Shown here in pieces: positions 10,281 through 19,618 of a DNA stretch of 64,000 bases (the first letter of the stretch is position 1; the number at the start of each line of letters is the position of its first letter). The DNA is taken from positions 1-64,000 of the forward strand of contig JASAMV010007680.1 of the NCBI GenBank assembly GCA_030248065.1. Direction: 5' to 3'. The DNA comes from Rhynchonema sp. JSB1_4 (taxonomy: Eukaryota; Nematoda; Chromadorea; Monhysterida; Xyalidae). Under the pieces are notes generated by a model that worked only from the letters and a program-made list of their open reading frames with translations, made no database searches and was not told the DNA's origin. A program made the translations under genes and the position numbers.

Positions 10281-11060
10281 GTTTATAACGTGGTTCGACC
10301 ATCTTAGTTCATTTTTGTTAATCCATCGACAGGCACTTTTGGCTCTTATAGCACTGTGCGTAAAACACGGAACACGGTGAAACAGTAGGTACAGTATGTA
10401 CATATACATAGCTAGAGTAGCTAACATGTACATACTGGCGAATAAACAACATGTCTGTACAGTGCATTGGCACTTGCGCATTTGTTGTCGCAAAGTTGCG
10501 TTATTGCTTGTCCAACGTAAAAGTCAAATCAATCTCTCAACCTCTCAGCATAGACGGCTAGCTGATGTTTCACATGTGGATATATCCTAAATGAAAAAAC
10601 TTTGACGTCACGCACATGTGAAACCTAGCCGATCATACAGTACGTCGATTTGTGCAACATCATGCCGGTCCCCACAGTGGTTGCTGACTGCGTCTCTTGC
10701 CAACCAGTGCACAGTGAGCACAACACGCGTGGCCAGCTGGGTCATGTTGCATGGAATCGTGTGTTATATGAAGACTAACTGCCACGTCCCTAAGCCACGT
10801 CAGAGACCCAACGGGACGGGACAAGACGGGACACGACTCTGTCGGGCTCGACACCGCCAGCTCAGTGATCAACGAGCTATGCGTGTCACAAACATCATGA
10901 CCAGACATAATCGGGTCACGACTTTAAAAATTACCGAATCGCAAAGCGGTTCGCATGTGGACTGGAAGTCTGCTAGCTAGCGCAACGTGTAGCGTGTGGC
11001 GTGCAAAGCAGTGTGTGTCTGCACGGTTGCATGGGTATAAGCGCAACTTTGAGCCGCAGC
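10281..11060. other. no gene recognised
   Basis: Contains TACATATACATAG and TGTACATACTGG words and GGGACGGGACAAGACGGGACACG near 10815-10840. No exon pair with convincing splice sites was found. Confidence 0.35.
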
Positions 11061-11068
11061 CAGACCGC

Positions 11069-11151
11069 GTTCCCGTAGCTCAGTTGGTAGAGCAACTGGC
11101 TGTCCAGGCCTGGTGGCTGGGAGGTCGGAGGTTCGAGTCCTTCCGGGAGCA
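11069..11151 (+). tRNA. tRNA-like sequence (pseudo-tRNA or SINE head)
   Basis: The 7-bp acceptor stem GTTCCCG/CGGGAGC, the D arm TAGCTCAGTTGGTAGAGCA (a good A box) and the T arm with GGTTCGAGTCC (a good B box) are all present. The 83-nt span has no clean 5-bp anticodon stem with a 7-nt loop. The best pairing is ACTGG/CTGGT around a 10-nt loop. No CCA is encoded, as normal in animals. The 3' flank (TTAAGACCTGGACCGGAAGC, then AATCGCCTTGAATCGG) recurs at 13258-13310, so the unit is more likely a tRNA-derived SINE than a working tRNA gene. Confidence 0.6.
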
Positions 11152-11300
11152 TACGTTTGGTATGGCGGCTCAGAGTTCACCGCAGGTTAAGACCTGGACC
11201 GGAAGCTTGAATTTTAAATCGCCTTGAATCGGTTCACCAGTCAGCTGTCAGGTTTTTTGACAGAATCGCTTAACTTCACAAAACAAAGTGAAACTCTCAG
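11152..11300 (+). repeat. SINE-like tail shared with 13210-13350
   Basis: Follows the tRNA-like head: GGACCGG-CGCTTGAATTT, AATCGC-TTGAATCGGT and CAGTCA-CTG-CAGGTTT recur in order in the 13.2-13.35 kb block. The repeated order of tRNA-like head plus constant body supports a SINE family. Confidence 0.5.
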
Positions 11301-11509
11301 TCAAGCTCAACGTCAAAGTTCCAAGTCAGATGTTCCGCACTCATGCTGGCTGATACATTGGACATGCTGGCTGATACATCGTATTATTGGGTTGTTGCGC
11401 ATGCATGGATTCATTTCTGGCCATAACATAACAAGAAGGAACTATGCCCTCAGGGCATAAAAGTACGATACCAAAAAAGTTTGGATTTCTTATTTCACCC
11501 TGTAGTCAA

Positions 11510-11590
11510 AAAGCAGCCTTTATTCAACATATTGGAAACAAGTGCCCCGCCCCTGTGTTTCCAGTATGCTGAATAAAGACTGCTTTTTTG
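11510..11590. repeat. short hairpin next to the satellite
   Basis: AAAAGCAGCCTTTATTCA and the near-complement TGAATAAAGACTGCTTTTT flank about 40 bp containing TTGGAAACAAG and its partial complement. It can fold into a long hairpin and marks the left border of the 137-bp array. Confidence 0.7.
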
Positions 11591-11609
11591 GCTACAGTGT
11601 GAAAATTCG

Positions 11610-13058
11610 AAATCCAAAAAATTGAGGAGTTTTGGCACATGTTACTCGCCAGCTGCGTGCTTGTTGGTCGAGCGAAAGCAAAGAACACTGAATAAATGTG
11701 GAGGGTTTGCATAGACCTCTTGATTGCCTGGTGTTAAGCGAGACTGAGGAACTGCGACAAATAAAGGATTTGGCACATGCTACTTGCAGCTGCGTGCTTG
11801 TGGTCGAGCGAGAGCAAAGAACTCTGGATAAATGTGGAGGGCTCGCATACACCTGTTGATTGCCTGGTGTTAAGCGAGACTGACCAACTGCAACAAAATG
11901 AGGCGTTTGGCACTTGTTTCTTGCAGCTGTGTGCTTGTGGTCGAGCGAGAGCAAAGAACGCTGAATAAATGTGGAGGGCTCGCATACACCTGTTGATTGC
12001 CTGGTGTTAAGCGAGACTGACCAACTGCAACAAAATGAGGCGTTTGGCACTTGTTTCTTGCAGCTGTGTGCTTGTGGTCGAGCGAGAGCAAAGAACGCTG
12101 AATAAATGTGGAGGGCTCGCATACACCTGTTGATTGCCTGGTGTTAACCGAGACTGACGAACTGCGACAAAGTGAGGAGTTTGGCACATGTTACTCGCAG
12201 CTGCGTACTTGTGGTCGAGCGAGAGCAAAGCACTCTGGATAAATGTGGAGGGCTCGCATACACCTGTTGATTGCCTGGTGTTAAACGAGACTGACCAACT
12301 GCAACAAAATTAGGCGTTTGGCACTTGTTTCTTGCAGCTGTGTGCTTGTGGTCGAGCGAGAGCAAAGAACGCTGAATAAATGTGGAGGGCTCGCATACAC
12401 CTGTTGATTGCCTGGTGTTAAGCGAGACTGACCATCTGCAACAAAATGAGGCGTTTGGCACTTGTTTCTTGCAGCTGTGTGCTTGTGGTCGAGCGAGAGC
12501 AAAGAACGCTGAATAAATGTGGAGGGCTCGCATACACCTGTTGATTGCCTGGTGTTAAGCGAGACTGACCAACTGCAACAAAATGAGGCGTTTGGCACTT
12601 GTTTCTTGCAGCTGTGTGCTTGTGGTCGAGCGAGAGCAAAGAACGCTGAATAAATGTGGAGGGCTCGCATACACCTGTTGATTGCCTGGTGTCAAAAAGA
12701 GACTGACCAACTGCAACAAAATGAGGCGTTTGGCACTTGTTTCTTGCAGCTGTGTGCTTGTGGTCGAGCGAGAGCAAAGAACGCTGAATAAATGTGGAGG
12801 GCTCGCATACACCTGTTGATTGCCTGGTGTTAAGCGAGACTGACCAACTGCAACAAAATGAGGCGTTTGGCACTTGTTTCTTGCAGCTGTGTGCTTGTGG
12901 TCGAGCGAGAGCAAAGAATTCTGAATAAATGTGGAGGGTTGGCGTAGACCTGTTGATTGCCAGGTGTAACGCGAGACTGAGGAACTGCGACAAATTAAGG
13001 AGTTTGGCACATGTTACTTGGAGTTGTGTGCTGTGGTCGAGCTACGGCAAAGAATAAA
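11610..13058. repeat. 137-bp tandem satellite, about 10-11 units
   Basis: The word AGCGAGAGCAAAG recurs at 11944, 12081, 12218, 12355, 12492, 12629, 12767 and 12904, a 137-bp step (138 once). Central units are nearly identical and edge units diverged, the pattern of unequal crossover. Each unit carries GAATAAATGTGGAGGG. Because 137 is not a multiple of three and the unit lacks stops on the minus strand for long stretches, overlapping reading frames of about 129 codons chain through all three frames. I treat these as non-genic. Confidence 0.95.
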
Positions 13059-13094
13059 TGGTATTACGTGTCCAGGATAACCACAAATAAAATC

Positions 13095-13165
13095 AATTCA
13101 AAGCAAAACCGGTCGGGATTCAAACCCCCAGGGGCACTGCATTTGATCACCAAGCCACAGCGATG
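13095..13165 (-). repeat. tRNA-like A/B-box relic (minus strand)
   Basis: On the minus strand GTGGCTTGGTGATCAAATG resembles an A box and GGGGGTTTGAATCCC matches the B-box consensus GGTTCGANTCC with one change. Spacing fits a polymerase III promoter. No full cloverleaf is evident; a SINE head fragment. Confidence 0.5.
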
Positions 13166-13476
13166 ATTGTGACCGGAGCTCGCTCGAAATTTGCTAGCTT
13201 GCTCAAAGTGTAGCGTTTCGCGACTTCAAAAGTTACGAAATGGAAAACCGTTTCGCAGGTTAGGGATTGGACCGGACGCTTGAATTTCAAATCGCATTGA
13301 ATCGGTACAACAGTCATCTGCCAGGTTTCTGGCTCAAGGTTCACACTCGTCAAAGGAGTGTGTTGTCTGTAATGCACATTGCTGAGCGCTTGTCTATGAT
13401 GCCTGTGTAGTACAAGCAAACAATCAGGGAATGCTTGAGGTAGCTTGCTCCATGCCCCGTATTGTCCTAAAGTAAA

Positions 13477-13581
13477 ATGTTAGTGAGTGCTGTAATGTTG
13501 GTCTGTTTCGTTCTGCTTTCGCAGTCAGACCGAGGCGCCAGGGCTCGTCAGTGGGAACGCCTCTGGTATTGCCTCTGAAAA
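13477..13581 (+). pseudogene. duplicated small secreted ORF, frameshifted copy
   Basis: ATG starts MLVSAVMLVCFVLLSQ, a strong signal peptide, then SDRGARARQWERLW and a stop after 34 residues. The copy at 13709 has the same signal, but here about 10 nt are missing right after the signal sequence, which shifts the frame relative to that copy. DNA similarity continues for about 230 bp on both sides, showing a tandem duplication. Either this copy is broken or the two encode different mature tails. Confidence 0.4.
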
Positions 13582-13708
13582 GCCCCGCCAACAGATCTTA
13601 TAGCTGGGCTGTAACATCACTGCGTGCAAACTCATAAATAGAGTTTCGTCACTTCTGTGCATAGCGAGCGCAGGAGCCACTACAAGCAGTGCACATGGTG
13701 AAGTAACA

Positions 13709-13861
13709 ATGTTACTGACTGCAGTAATGTTGGCCTGTTTCGCCCTGCTTTCGCAGATTTTCACAGATAGACCGAAGCACCAGGGCTCGCCAGTGCGAAC
13801 GGCTCTGGCAAATTATTGCCTCCAGAAAACCCCACCAGCAGATTTTATTGCTGGGATGTAA
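13709..13861 (+). CDS. small secreted protein of 50 residues (candidate)
   Basis: An uninterrupted ORF begins MLLTAVMLACFALLSQ (signal peptide with likely cleavage near SQ-IF) and ends DFIAGM and TAA. The mature part would be about 32 residues with a single Cys. It is a tandem duplicate of the ORF at 13477. TTTCGCAG inside the signal coding region also looks like a splice acceptor, so it could be an exon of something larger. No family recognised. Its position downstream of two other secreted-protein candidates suggests a local cluster. Confidence 0.35.
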   Translation: MLLTAVMLACFALLSQIFTDRPKHQGSPVRTALANYCLQKTPPADFIAGM

Positions 13862-14094
13862 CATCACTGCGCGCAAACTCATTAATATAGTTTTCGTCAC
13901 ATCTGTGCATGGCGAGGGCAAGAGTCACTACAACCAGTGGGCACCCTTAAAAACCGGAGCGTTGGCACCCCAGTTTTCTCTGCCACAGGGTTTCTGCATG
14001 AACAGCGCAAACAGCGAAAATGCTGAATGAATGAAAAGTATTGCTCATGTTTGTTCTCCACAACGGAACTTTATTGCCCGGTATTGCTCGGCTT

Positions 14095-14545
14095 TCGCAG
14101 CCACGTCCGAGGCCCTTGCCCTGGCCCCCACCCTGCTGTACATGGGCGCACCGACAGGGCCGAGGGATTTCCGAAACATTTTTCTGGCCAGGCGACGTTG
14201 AAACCACAGGGTTGGCAATGATTTAAGATTAGTTTCGTTGTTCGCGTTGAGTGTGCTATTGCCTGATAATCAAATGCACGGCCAATTTTAGCTCTGTTTT
14301 TCTTTATATTATACAAATTTGTTCAGCCAAGTTAACTTAAAACACTTTATTTTTGAATAGATATCTTTGGCAGCAGCACAAACAACGCGAACACAGACGC
14401 GCAGCTGCAAATACGAAACCAATTTATTGACAATCCTGCAACTGTGACGGCGCCTGGCCAAAAAAATGTTTCGCTTATGCCCCGGCCCTGGCCCTGTCGG
14501 TGTGCCCATGCAAATCAAGGCCGGGCGGGCGCGCCCTAACGTAGA
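14095..14545. repeat. inverted repeat pair, GGCCCTG-rich
   Basis: The block at 14095-14215 (ATGGGCGCACCGACAGGGCC, then AACATTTTTCTGGCCAGGCG) recurs as its reverse complement at 14440-14545. The roughly 220-bp spacer has no coding signal. Probably a foldback element. Confidence 0.7.
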
Positions 14546-14664
14546 GCAATCACTTCGTCCTCAAAGTGGCAGCATCATATCACAATTGCCTAGTGAGTCG
14601 CAAAAAACCACGGCAACAAGCAAAGGAAACTTCGCTGTTCGAGTCAATTACTCAGTCACTGCCA

Positions 14665-14875
14665 AAAATATGAGGAAGTTTGAACACATTTGAATAACAT
14701 TTGAAGACATTTGAATACATTTGACAAGTTTGAACACAGATTTGATTTGATTTGAAGAGAATGTCTGCATTTGATTTGACATTTGAATAGAGTTTGAATA
14801 TATTTGTCAAGTTTGATTTGACATTTGATCACATTTGAAGAGTTTTTTCTATTCAAATGTGTCAAATGCGTCTTG
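14665..14875. repeat. CATTTGAA array (mirror of 9745-10065)
   Basis: About 20 dispersed ATTTGA/TTTGAA words, orientation opposite to the 9.8-kb array. It ends just before the 14889 hAT element. Confidence 0.75.
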
Positions 14876-14888
14876 AATCGCTGTGCAC

Positions 14889-15337
14889 CAGAGGTGGGAA
14901 TCGGGCCGGCCGACGTTCGGGCCGGGCCGGGCCGAGGTTTCCGGCCCGAACGGTCGGGCCGGGCCGGGCCGGGCCGGGGTGGCCGGCCCGAAAAGGCCCG
15001 ACATGATCGAATTCCAATAAAAAATCGTGATTTTTTAGGCTAAATTTGCCAAAATTTCTCTCGATTCTGCAAATTAGTACCGACTTCCATGATTATCAGG
15101 TATTTTTAAACAAAAAACTGTAATTTTTGCACCAAAAAATTGCTTCAAAATATCATCAGAAAAAAACTCGGGCCGAAAAAATCGGGCCGGGCCGGGCCGG
15201 GCCGACTTTTTTCCAAGTCGGGCCGGGCCGGGCCGGACTTCCCGGCCCGAACTGTCGGGCCGGGCCGGGCCGGGCCGACCCCCGGACCTCGTCGGGCCGG
15301 GCCGGGCCGAGGTAACCCGGCCCGATTCCCACCTCTG
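14889..15337. mobile_element. hAT MITE with GGCCGGGCC-rich arms and 8-bp duplication
   Basis: Starts CAGAGGTGGGAATCGGGCC and ends with its exact complement. It is flanked by the perfect 8-bp duplication CTGTGCAC (14881-14888, 15338-15345). The arms are tandem GGCCGGGCC, so base composition is sharply different from its surroundings; the centre is AT-rich. A fragment of the same family is inside the TA-flanked element near 33470-33570. Non-autonomous. Confidence 0.95.
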
Positions 15338-15345
15338 CTGTGCAC

Positions 15346-15814
15346 CCGTACACTTCCCCCACGTGGTGTGGGTGCCTTGGTGTGGCTTTGTGACACTCAA
15401 GACGGCAAATTTGAGTGAAACTATTGCCTCTTGGTACACGACCAATGCAAATATGTGACAAACAGTGTAAATATAGAGTGAATATCACACCGAATCACTG
15501 CTTTCGGGTCTGTTGCATGGATAAATGCATGCCCACCCAGTCACATGTACATGTGTAATCATATGAGAGGCCATGTGAGTGTGTGCACTATGTCTAGATG
15601 CCACAAAACAACGATTATGGCACCCAATACACCCATGGTAGGGTCGGGTGATGTTAACAGTAGCAATTTTTATGCAAAAAATAGTACTTTTAGAGCAAAA
15701 AATAGAGAAATTTTCGAATTTTGAAATAATAAAAAAAAATTTTTTTTTAACTTTTGGAACGAATTTTTAAAAAAAAATTTTTTTAATAAAAAAAAATAAA
15801 ACCGCTGCGACTGA
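15346..15814. other. no feature recognised
   Basis: AT-rich intergenic sequence with T and A runs; nothing gene-like. Confidence 0.35.
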
Positions 15815-16012
15815 CTATCTTCTCACTACTATAGTAAATTACTAATTTCGTTGCCTCATACACTTCTACAGACGCAGGGAAACTGCGATTCGAAGTCGAG
15901 GTAGGCAACGAGCTCAACACACAGTCAACGAACCATGCAGCTGGCGCATGTTGGGAATAGCTAGTCCCGCCGGTGGAGGAACGTGCCCACTCCTCCGAAG
16001 TTAATTCCAAAG
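15815..16012 (-). repeat. foldback family 2, reverse half
   Basis: Contains TTTCGTTGCCTCATACACTT, CAGACGCAGGGAAACTGCG and GTCCCGCCGGTGGAGGAACG. The same text occurs in complement at 16690-16915, giving an inverted pair with a 680-bp spacer. A compact version of the family is at 52604-52880. Confidence 0.8.
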
Positions 16013-16689
16013 AACGGGCCCGAGAGCCGTTTCTGATTCTGGGGCCTCAGTGGCAGTGGAACCGCATAGTGTTTTATTTCGTTTTGAAATGAATGAATAC
16101 TGTAATGAAGTATAACTGCGAAATAACAGCCCCCCAAAATAGGCTAAATTTAGGCCTAAAACGCATTTTAGGCCAAAAATCGGTGATTGTTAGGTCAATG
16201 TTGTCGACTAATACAGGTGAAAACTTTCACCTTAAAAAGTGACTCTTTCCTGAACTTGGGTCTTCCCCTTCCCCCTCAGGGGTACACTATATTCCCCTTC
16301 AAAAAAAACGGGGGGTCCGTCCACCCCCCAGACTTCGGTTTGATAGCATGGCAAGGCCCACGTTTTCTGTTCCACTTGGTTTGCTCAGACCATCAAAACA
16401 TTTTCCTTCCCCAGAATTCACAAAATAACCAAAGCGGATTCGATTTTTGCGTGACTTTCACTCATAGGGTGGTTCAGTATCAGTTACTGTCAGACTCCAG
16501 AGATAAATATTTTACTCGGGCGGGCCAGGGCGGTGCAACATTTAAAAAGATAGATAAACAACACGTGCAATCCTAAGTTTTGATGTCGTCGTGTGATTAA
16601 AGGCGTGTGGATGTTTTGCTGTAGATCGTTACCAGATTTTAGCATTTTGGGCAAAAGAAAAAGTGACACCCGATCTCTTTAATTAGTTT
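16013..16689. other. spacer of the foldback pair
   Basis: No recognisable ORF with coding features. It includes GGGCGGGCCAGGGCGG and a short unrelated AT-rich tract. It may be the interior of a decayed larger transposon whose ends are the inverted pair. Confidence 0.35.
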
Positions 16690-16915
16690 CGGAGGAGTGG
16701 GCACGTTCCTCCACCGGCGGGACTAGCTATTCCCAACATGCGCAGCTGGCTCGTGTGCGTTTCGAATGTTTCAGTCACACAAGCTGGGTGTCAGCTGCGT
16801 GGCTTGTTGACTGTGTTGAGCTTGTTGCCTGCCTCGACCTCGAACGCGATGAGTTTCCCTGCGTCTGTAAGAATGCATGAGGCAACGAAATTAGAAACTT
16901 ACTATACTTTGTTTG
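16690..16915 (+). repeat. foldback family 2, forward half
   Basis: Complement partner of 15815-16012: GGAGTGGGCACGTTCCTCC, GGCGGGACTAGCTATTCCCA and CAACGAAATTAGAAACTTAC. It carries an extra internal inverted segment not present in the partner. Confidence 0.8.
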
Positions 16916-16945
16916 TTTGAAAGTGCATGTGCACGCTTCATACAT

Positions 16946-17222
16946 ATTGGTTGCACAATGACTTTATAAGAATTGGTCAAATTTTTTTTCCTGAATCGTA
17001 AAGAGGGAAAGTGACGGGATGGTGACGTTGCGTTGCGCAATCGCACATAATGCATGTGGTAAAGAGAATGTTTCAGACCTGCGGCAACGTGGTTGATCTG
17101 CTAGATTATTTTCAGGTGAAAATGTTTTGTGAGAATAACAAATAGCACAGTGGTTAACAGTGACTGAACGTGAAAATCAGGATAGATTTGATGAATTCTT
17201 ATATGGTCATTGTGCGACCAAT
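16946..17222. repeat. MITE family 3 (ATTGGTCGCACAATGAC ends)
   Basis: 277 bp beginning ATTGGTTGCACAATGACTTT and ending GGTCATTGTGCGACCAAT. Other members are at 34000-34269, 47666-47936 and 52176-52573. The interior TAGCACAGTGGTTAACAG resembles a polymerase III A box and is shared with the 52-kb copy. The target duplication is unclear. Confidence 0.85.
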
Positions 17223-17742
17223 ATCAATATGTAGCGAAGAACTGCGACAAAAATGAACATCCAAATAAATACCACACGTCAAAGCCAACAACGCAAACAA
17301 TATTACGAACTGAGTGCGTTTCCTACGCTTGGATCTTTTGCTCTCTGGGGTCTCTGAAAATATCCCACAGGCCACAACCCAGACAAAAGGTGCTTTACCA
17401 AACTGTCATTCATGGGTAAAACGCTCGAAGTAACCCTCTTACCTGTGGATCAGAGGAGTTTACGCAATTGGACACCTTGGACACATTCGTTGGGCAAACG
17501 TCGTGGTTCACGTGACAGTTACTGAATTGCAACAGACAGACAAAGAGACAAAAATAGACAAATAGGCAATAAATGCCCCCCCCCGATATTGGCGTTTGGG
17601 CATACGTTCGCGCAGGAGTCAGCAGGCCAGAGTTAAAAAGGACAAGGCATCCGTGTGATAAAAATTGTAAATTCGTTTGGAGAGTGGGTGTCAATTATTG
17701 ATTTTTATTAAATGGAATTTTACAAAAAAGGTTTGATACCGT

Positions 17743-18254
17743 CAGGGTTGGGCAAAAAAAACGACGGCGTTTTTTCTTAAAAAACGACGTTTTTTTAAAA
17801 AAAACGCCTGGGTCGTTTTTCGTTTTTTTTTAAATCCTGAATTTCCTTGATTTTCCCTGATTTTTCAGGGAAAGTACCCTGATTATCAAGGAAAATGAAT
17901 TTTTTGTCCCATTTTTTTCAAAAAATTTTCGACCAATTTTTACTTTGTCGAGATACGTCGATATACGGAGTTTGACTTTCAGTGATGACCCCGGCCAAAG
18001 TTGGTCCCATGATGCGGGTCTGACTTGGGATCTAAGCAACTCGCTAGAAAAAGGTTGAAACCCGTTTATTTTGCCACAGAACACATAGAATTACTTCATT
18101 TAACCACGTTTTCGTCCCAACATGAGCATTTTCCAATTTTTTTGGGGGCATATTTTGGTCATCTGGGCGTTTTAAAAAAACGTTTTTTTCAAAAAAAAAC
18201 GTTTTTTTTAAAAAAAAACGATTATTGAAAAAAAACGTTTTTTGCCCAACCCTG
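17743..18254. mobile_element. hAT-type MITE with 8-bp duplication, left-arm specific
   Basis: Starts CAGGGTTGGGCAAAAAAAAC and ends GCCCAACCCTG. It is flanked by exact GATACCGT duplications (17735-17742 and 18255-18262). It shares its interior with 7418-7900. The matching right-arm position (about 63.5 kb) has continuous sequence without the element. Confidence 0.95.
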
Positions 18255-18262
18255 GATACCGT

Positions 18263-19564
18263 AGGTGAGCATTAGATTAGGAACAAACATAATGTACAAT
18301 ACGTGCTTTTTTGTCATGTCTGTGTCTTATCAATCTTTGTAATCAGTCACAATGCTTCATCCTCTCCGCATTCCATATTGTTAATCACGGATGCACAGAG
18401 CCCAATTTTTGTAGATGACTGATCATAATTTCTCTCTGATAATCTTAGTGTATGTCGGGCGATGGTATAGCATACTTACATATACATCAATTTTATAACT
18501 ACTGTACCACACAGAATGTATTTGGGGATGATTGCAGTGAAAACGTTTTGTTTTGGGTGTGTGTGGTTGGCCTGGATAGGAGCAAAACCTCCAGTCCACC
18601 AAGGGTACTCTGAAATACATAATTGAATGCGGCACTAATGTCAAACCAAAGTCAAACTCCGACCCTGATACAGTATGTGAGCAAAATACAAATGCATATG
18701 TACATACGTAACCAGAATATGTGTACTGTGTGGACAACACAGACAAGACTACATTACAGAGTACGGTACCCATTTGGCTCGTCATCAGTGCACACCCAAA
18801 CACCGAATGCACATTTTTACCAACTTTGATAGCGCAACGCCACCTCAAGGCGCTTGCTTACTTACAAAACGTGTGTATATGCAGCAAGACAGCTGACACC
18901 CGACAGCTATGTAGATCACACCTTGGGGTGCGTGATGGTTTGACCCAATTTTTCTTTCCATCCTGGTTGTTTGGTTTTGGTTGTTGGGACACGAACCCAT
19001 AATAGGAATGTGGTAAGTAGTGCACAAAGTCAGCAATGGAACTTAGGCAAACAAGACTACACCGGGTTGTACGGCATTATTACACCGCAACAATAGGTAA
19101 CCGGGGTGACTCGCACACCTACATACATACATACATACGTGGGATAAGCTTTAACACCAAGAGTGGCCGCAATGTTACGTAACCTATTTTTATGCAGTGT
19201 GTGCGGTTTATGGTCTATTGGTTCCATAAGTGTGCGACCTAAGGGATCGGGATGGGATGGGAGCGCCGGCTGTTGTTGAAAACCAGAAAGTGTGGACTCT
19301 TTGTTTTTGGGTGTCGCACTGGAGCGCACGCTTTGCGACGTAGAATGTGTGGTACCCAATTTCCTACACCGAAAGCTGGCCCAAAATACCTGGGCGTTCT
19401 TTGGCGACTTGCATACCTTGTGGTGTCCCAATCTTGGACAGCGCCGAAAATTTTTGTTCCACTCATTTCAGCCTCCCGCTTTTGTTCTTTTTTGCTCTCA
19501 CTGGCGAAAGCTTTATCCTGAAAAGTCGACTTTTGCCCCGGTTGCCTAAATTTATTTGGTCATC
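18263..19564. other. upstream region of troponin T, mirrored in the right arm
   Basis: Non-coding sequence alignable in reverse complement with about 62.1-63.5 kb (shared words GTGGTTGGCCTGGATAGGA and CCGACCCTGAT). Contains a short CATA microsatellite near 19123-19139. No second gene is recognisable. The promoter of troponin T presumably lies near its right end. Confidence 0.5.
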
Positions 19565-19618
19565 CTTTTGTAAATAAAAGACCGAGATTCCTGACGATTC
19601 CATCAAAAGTGAAGCATC

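Noticed and set aside
11069..11151. Functional tRNA gene
   Set aside because: Acceptor, D and T arms are good, but the anticodon arm does not fold into a standard 5-bp/7-nt form and the flank is repeated elsewhere. Kept only as tRNA-like.
11592..13010. Overlapping 129-191-codon frames on the minus strand
   Set aside because: They are the same 137-bp satellite read in successive frames; identical peptides reappear in each.
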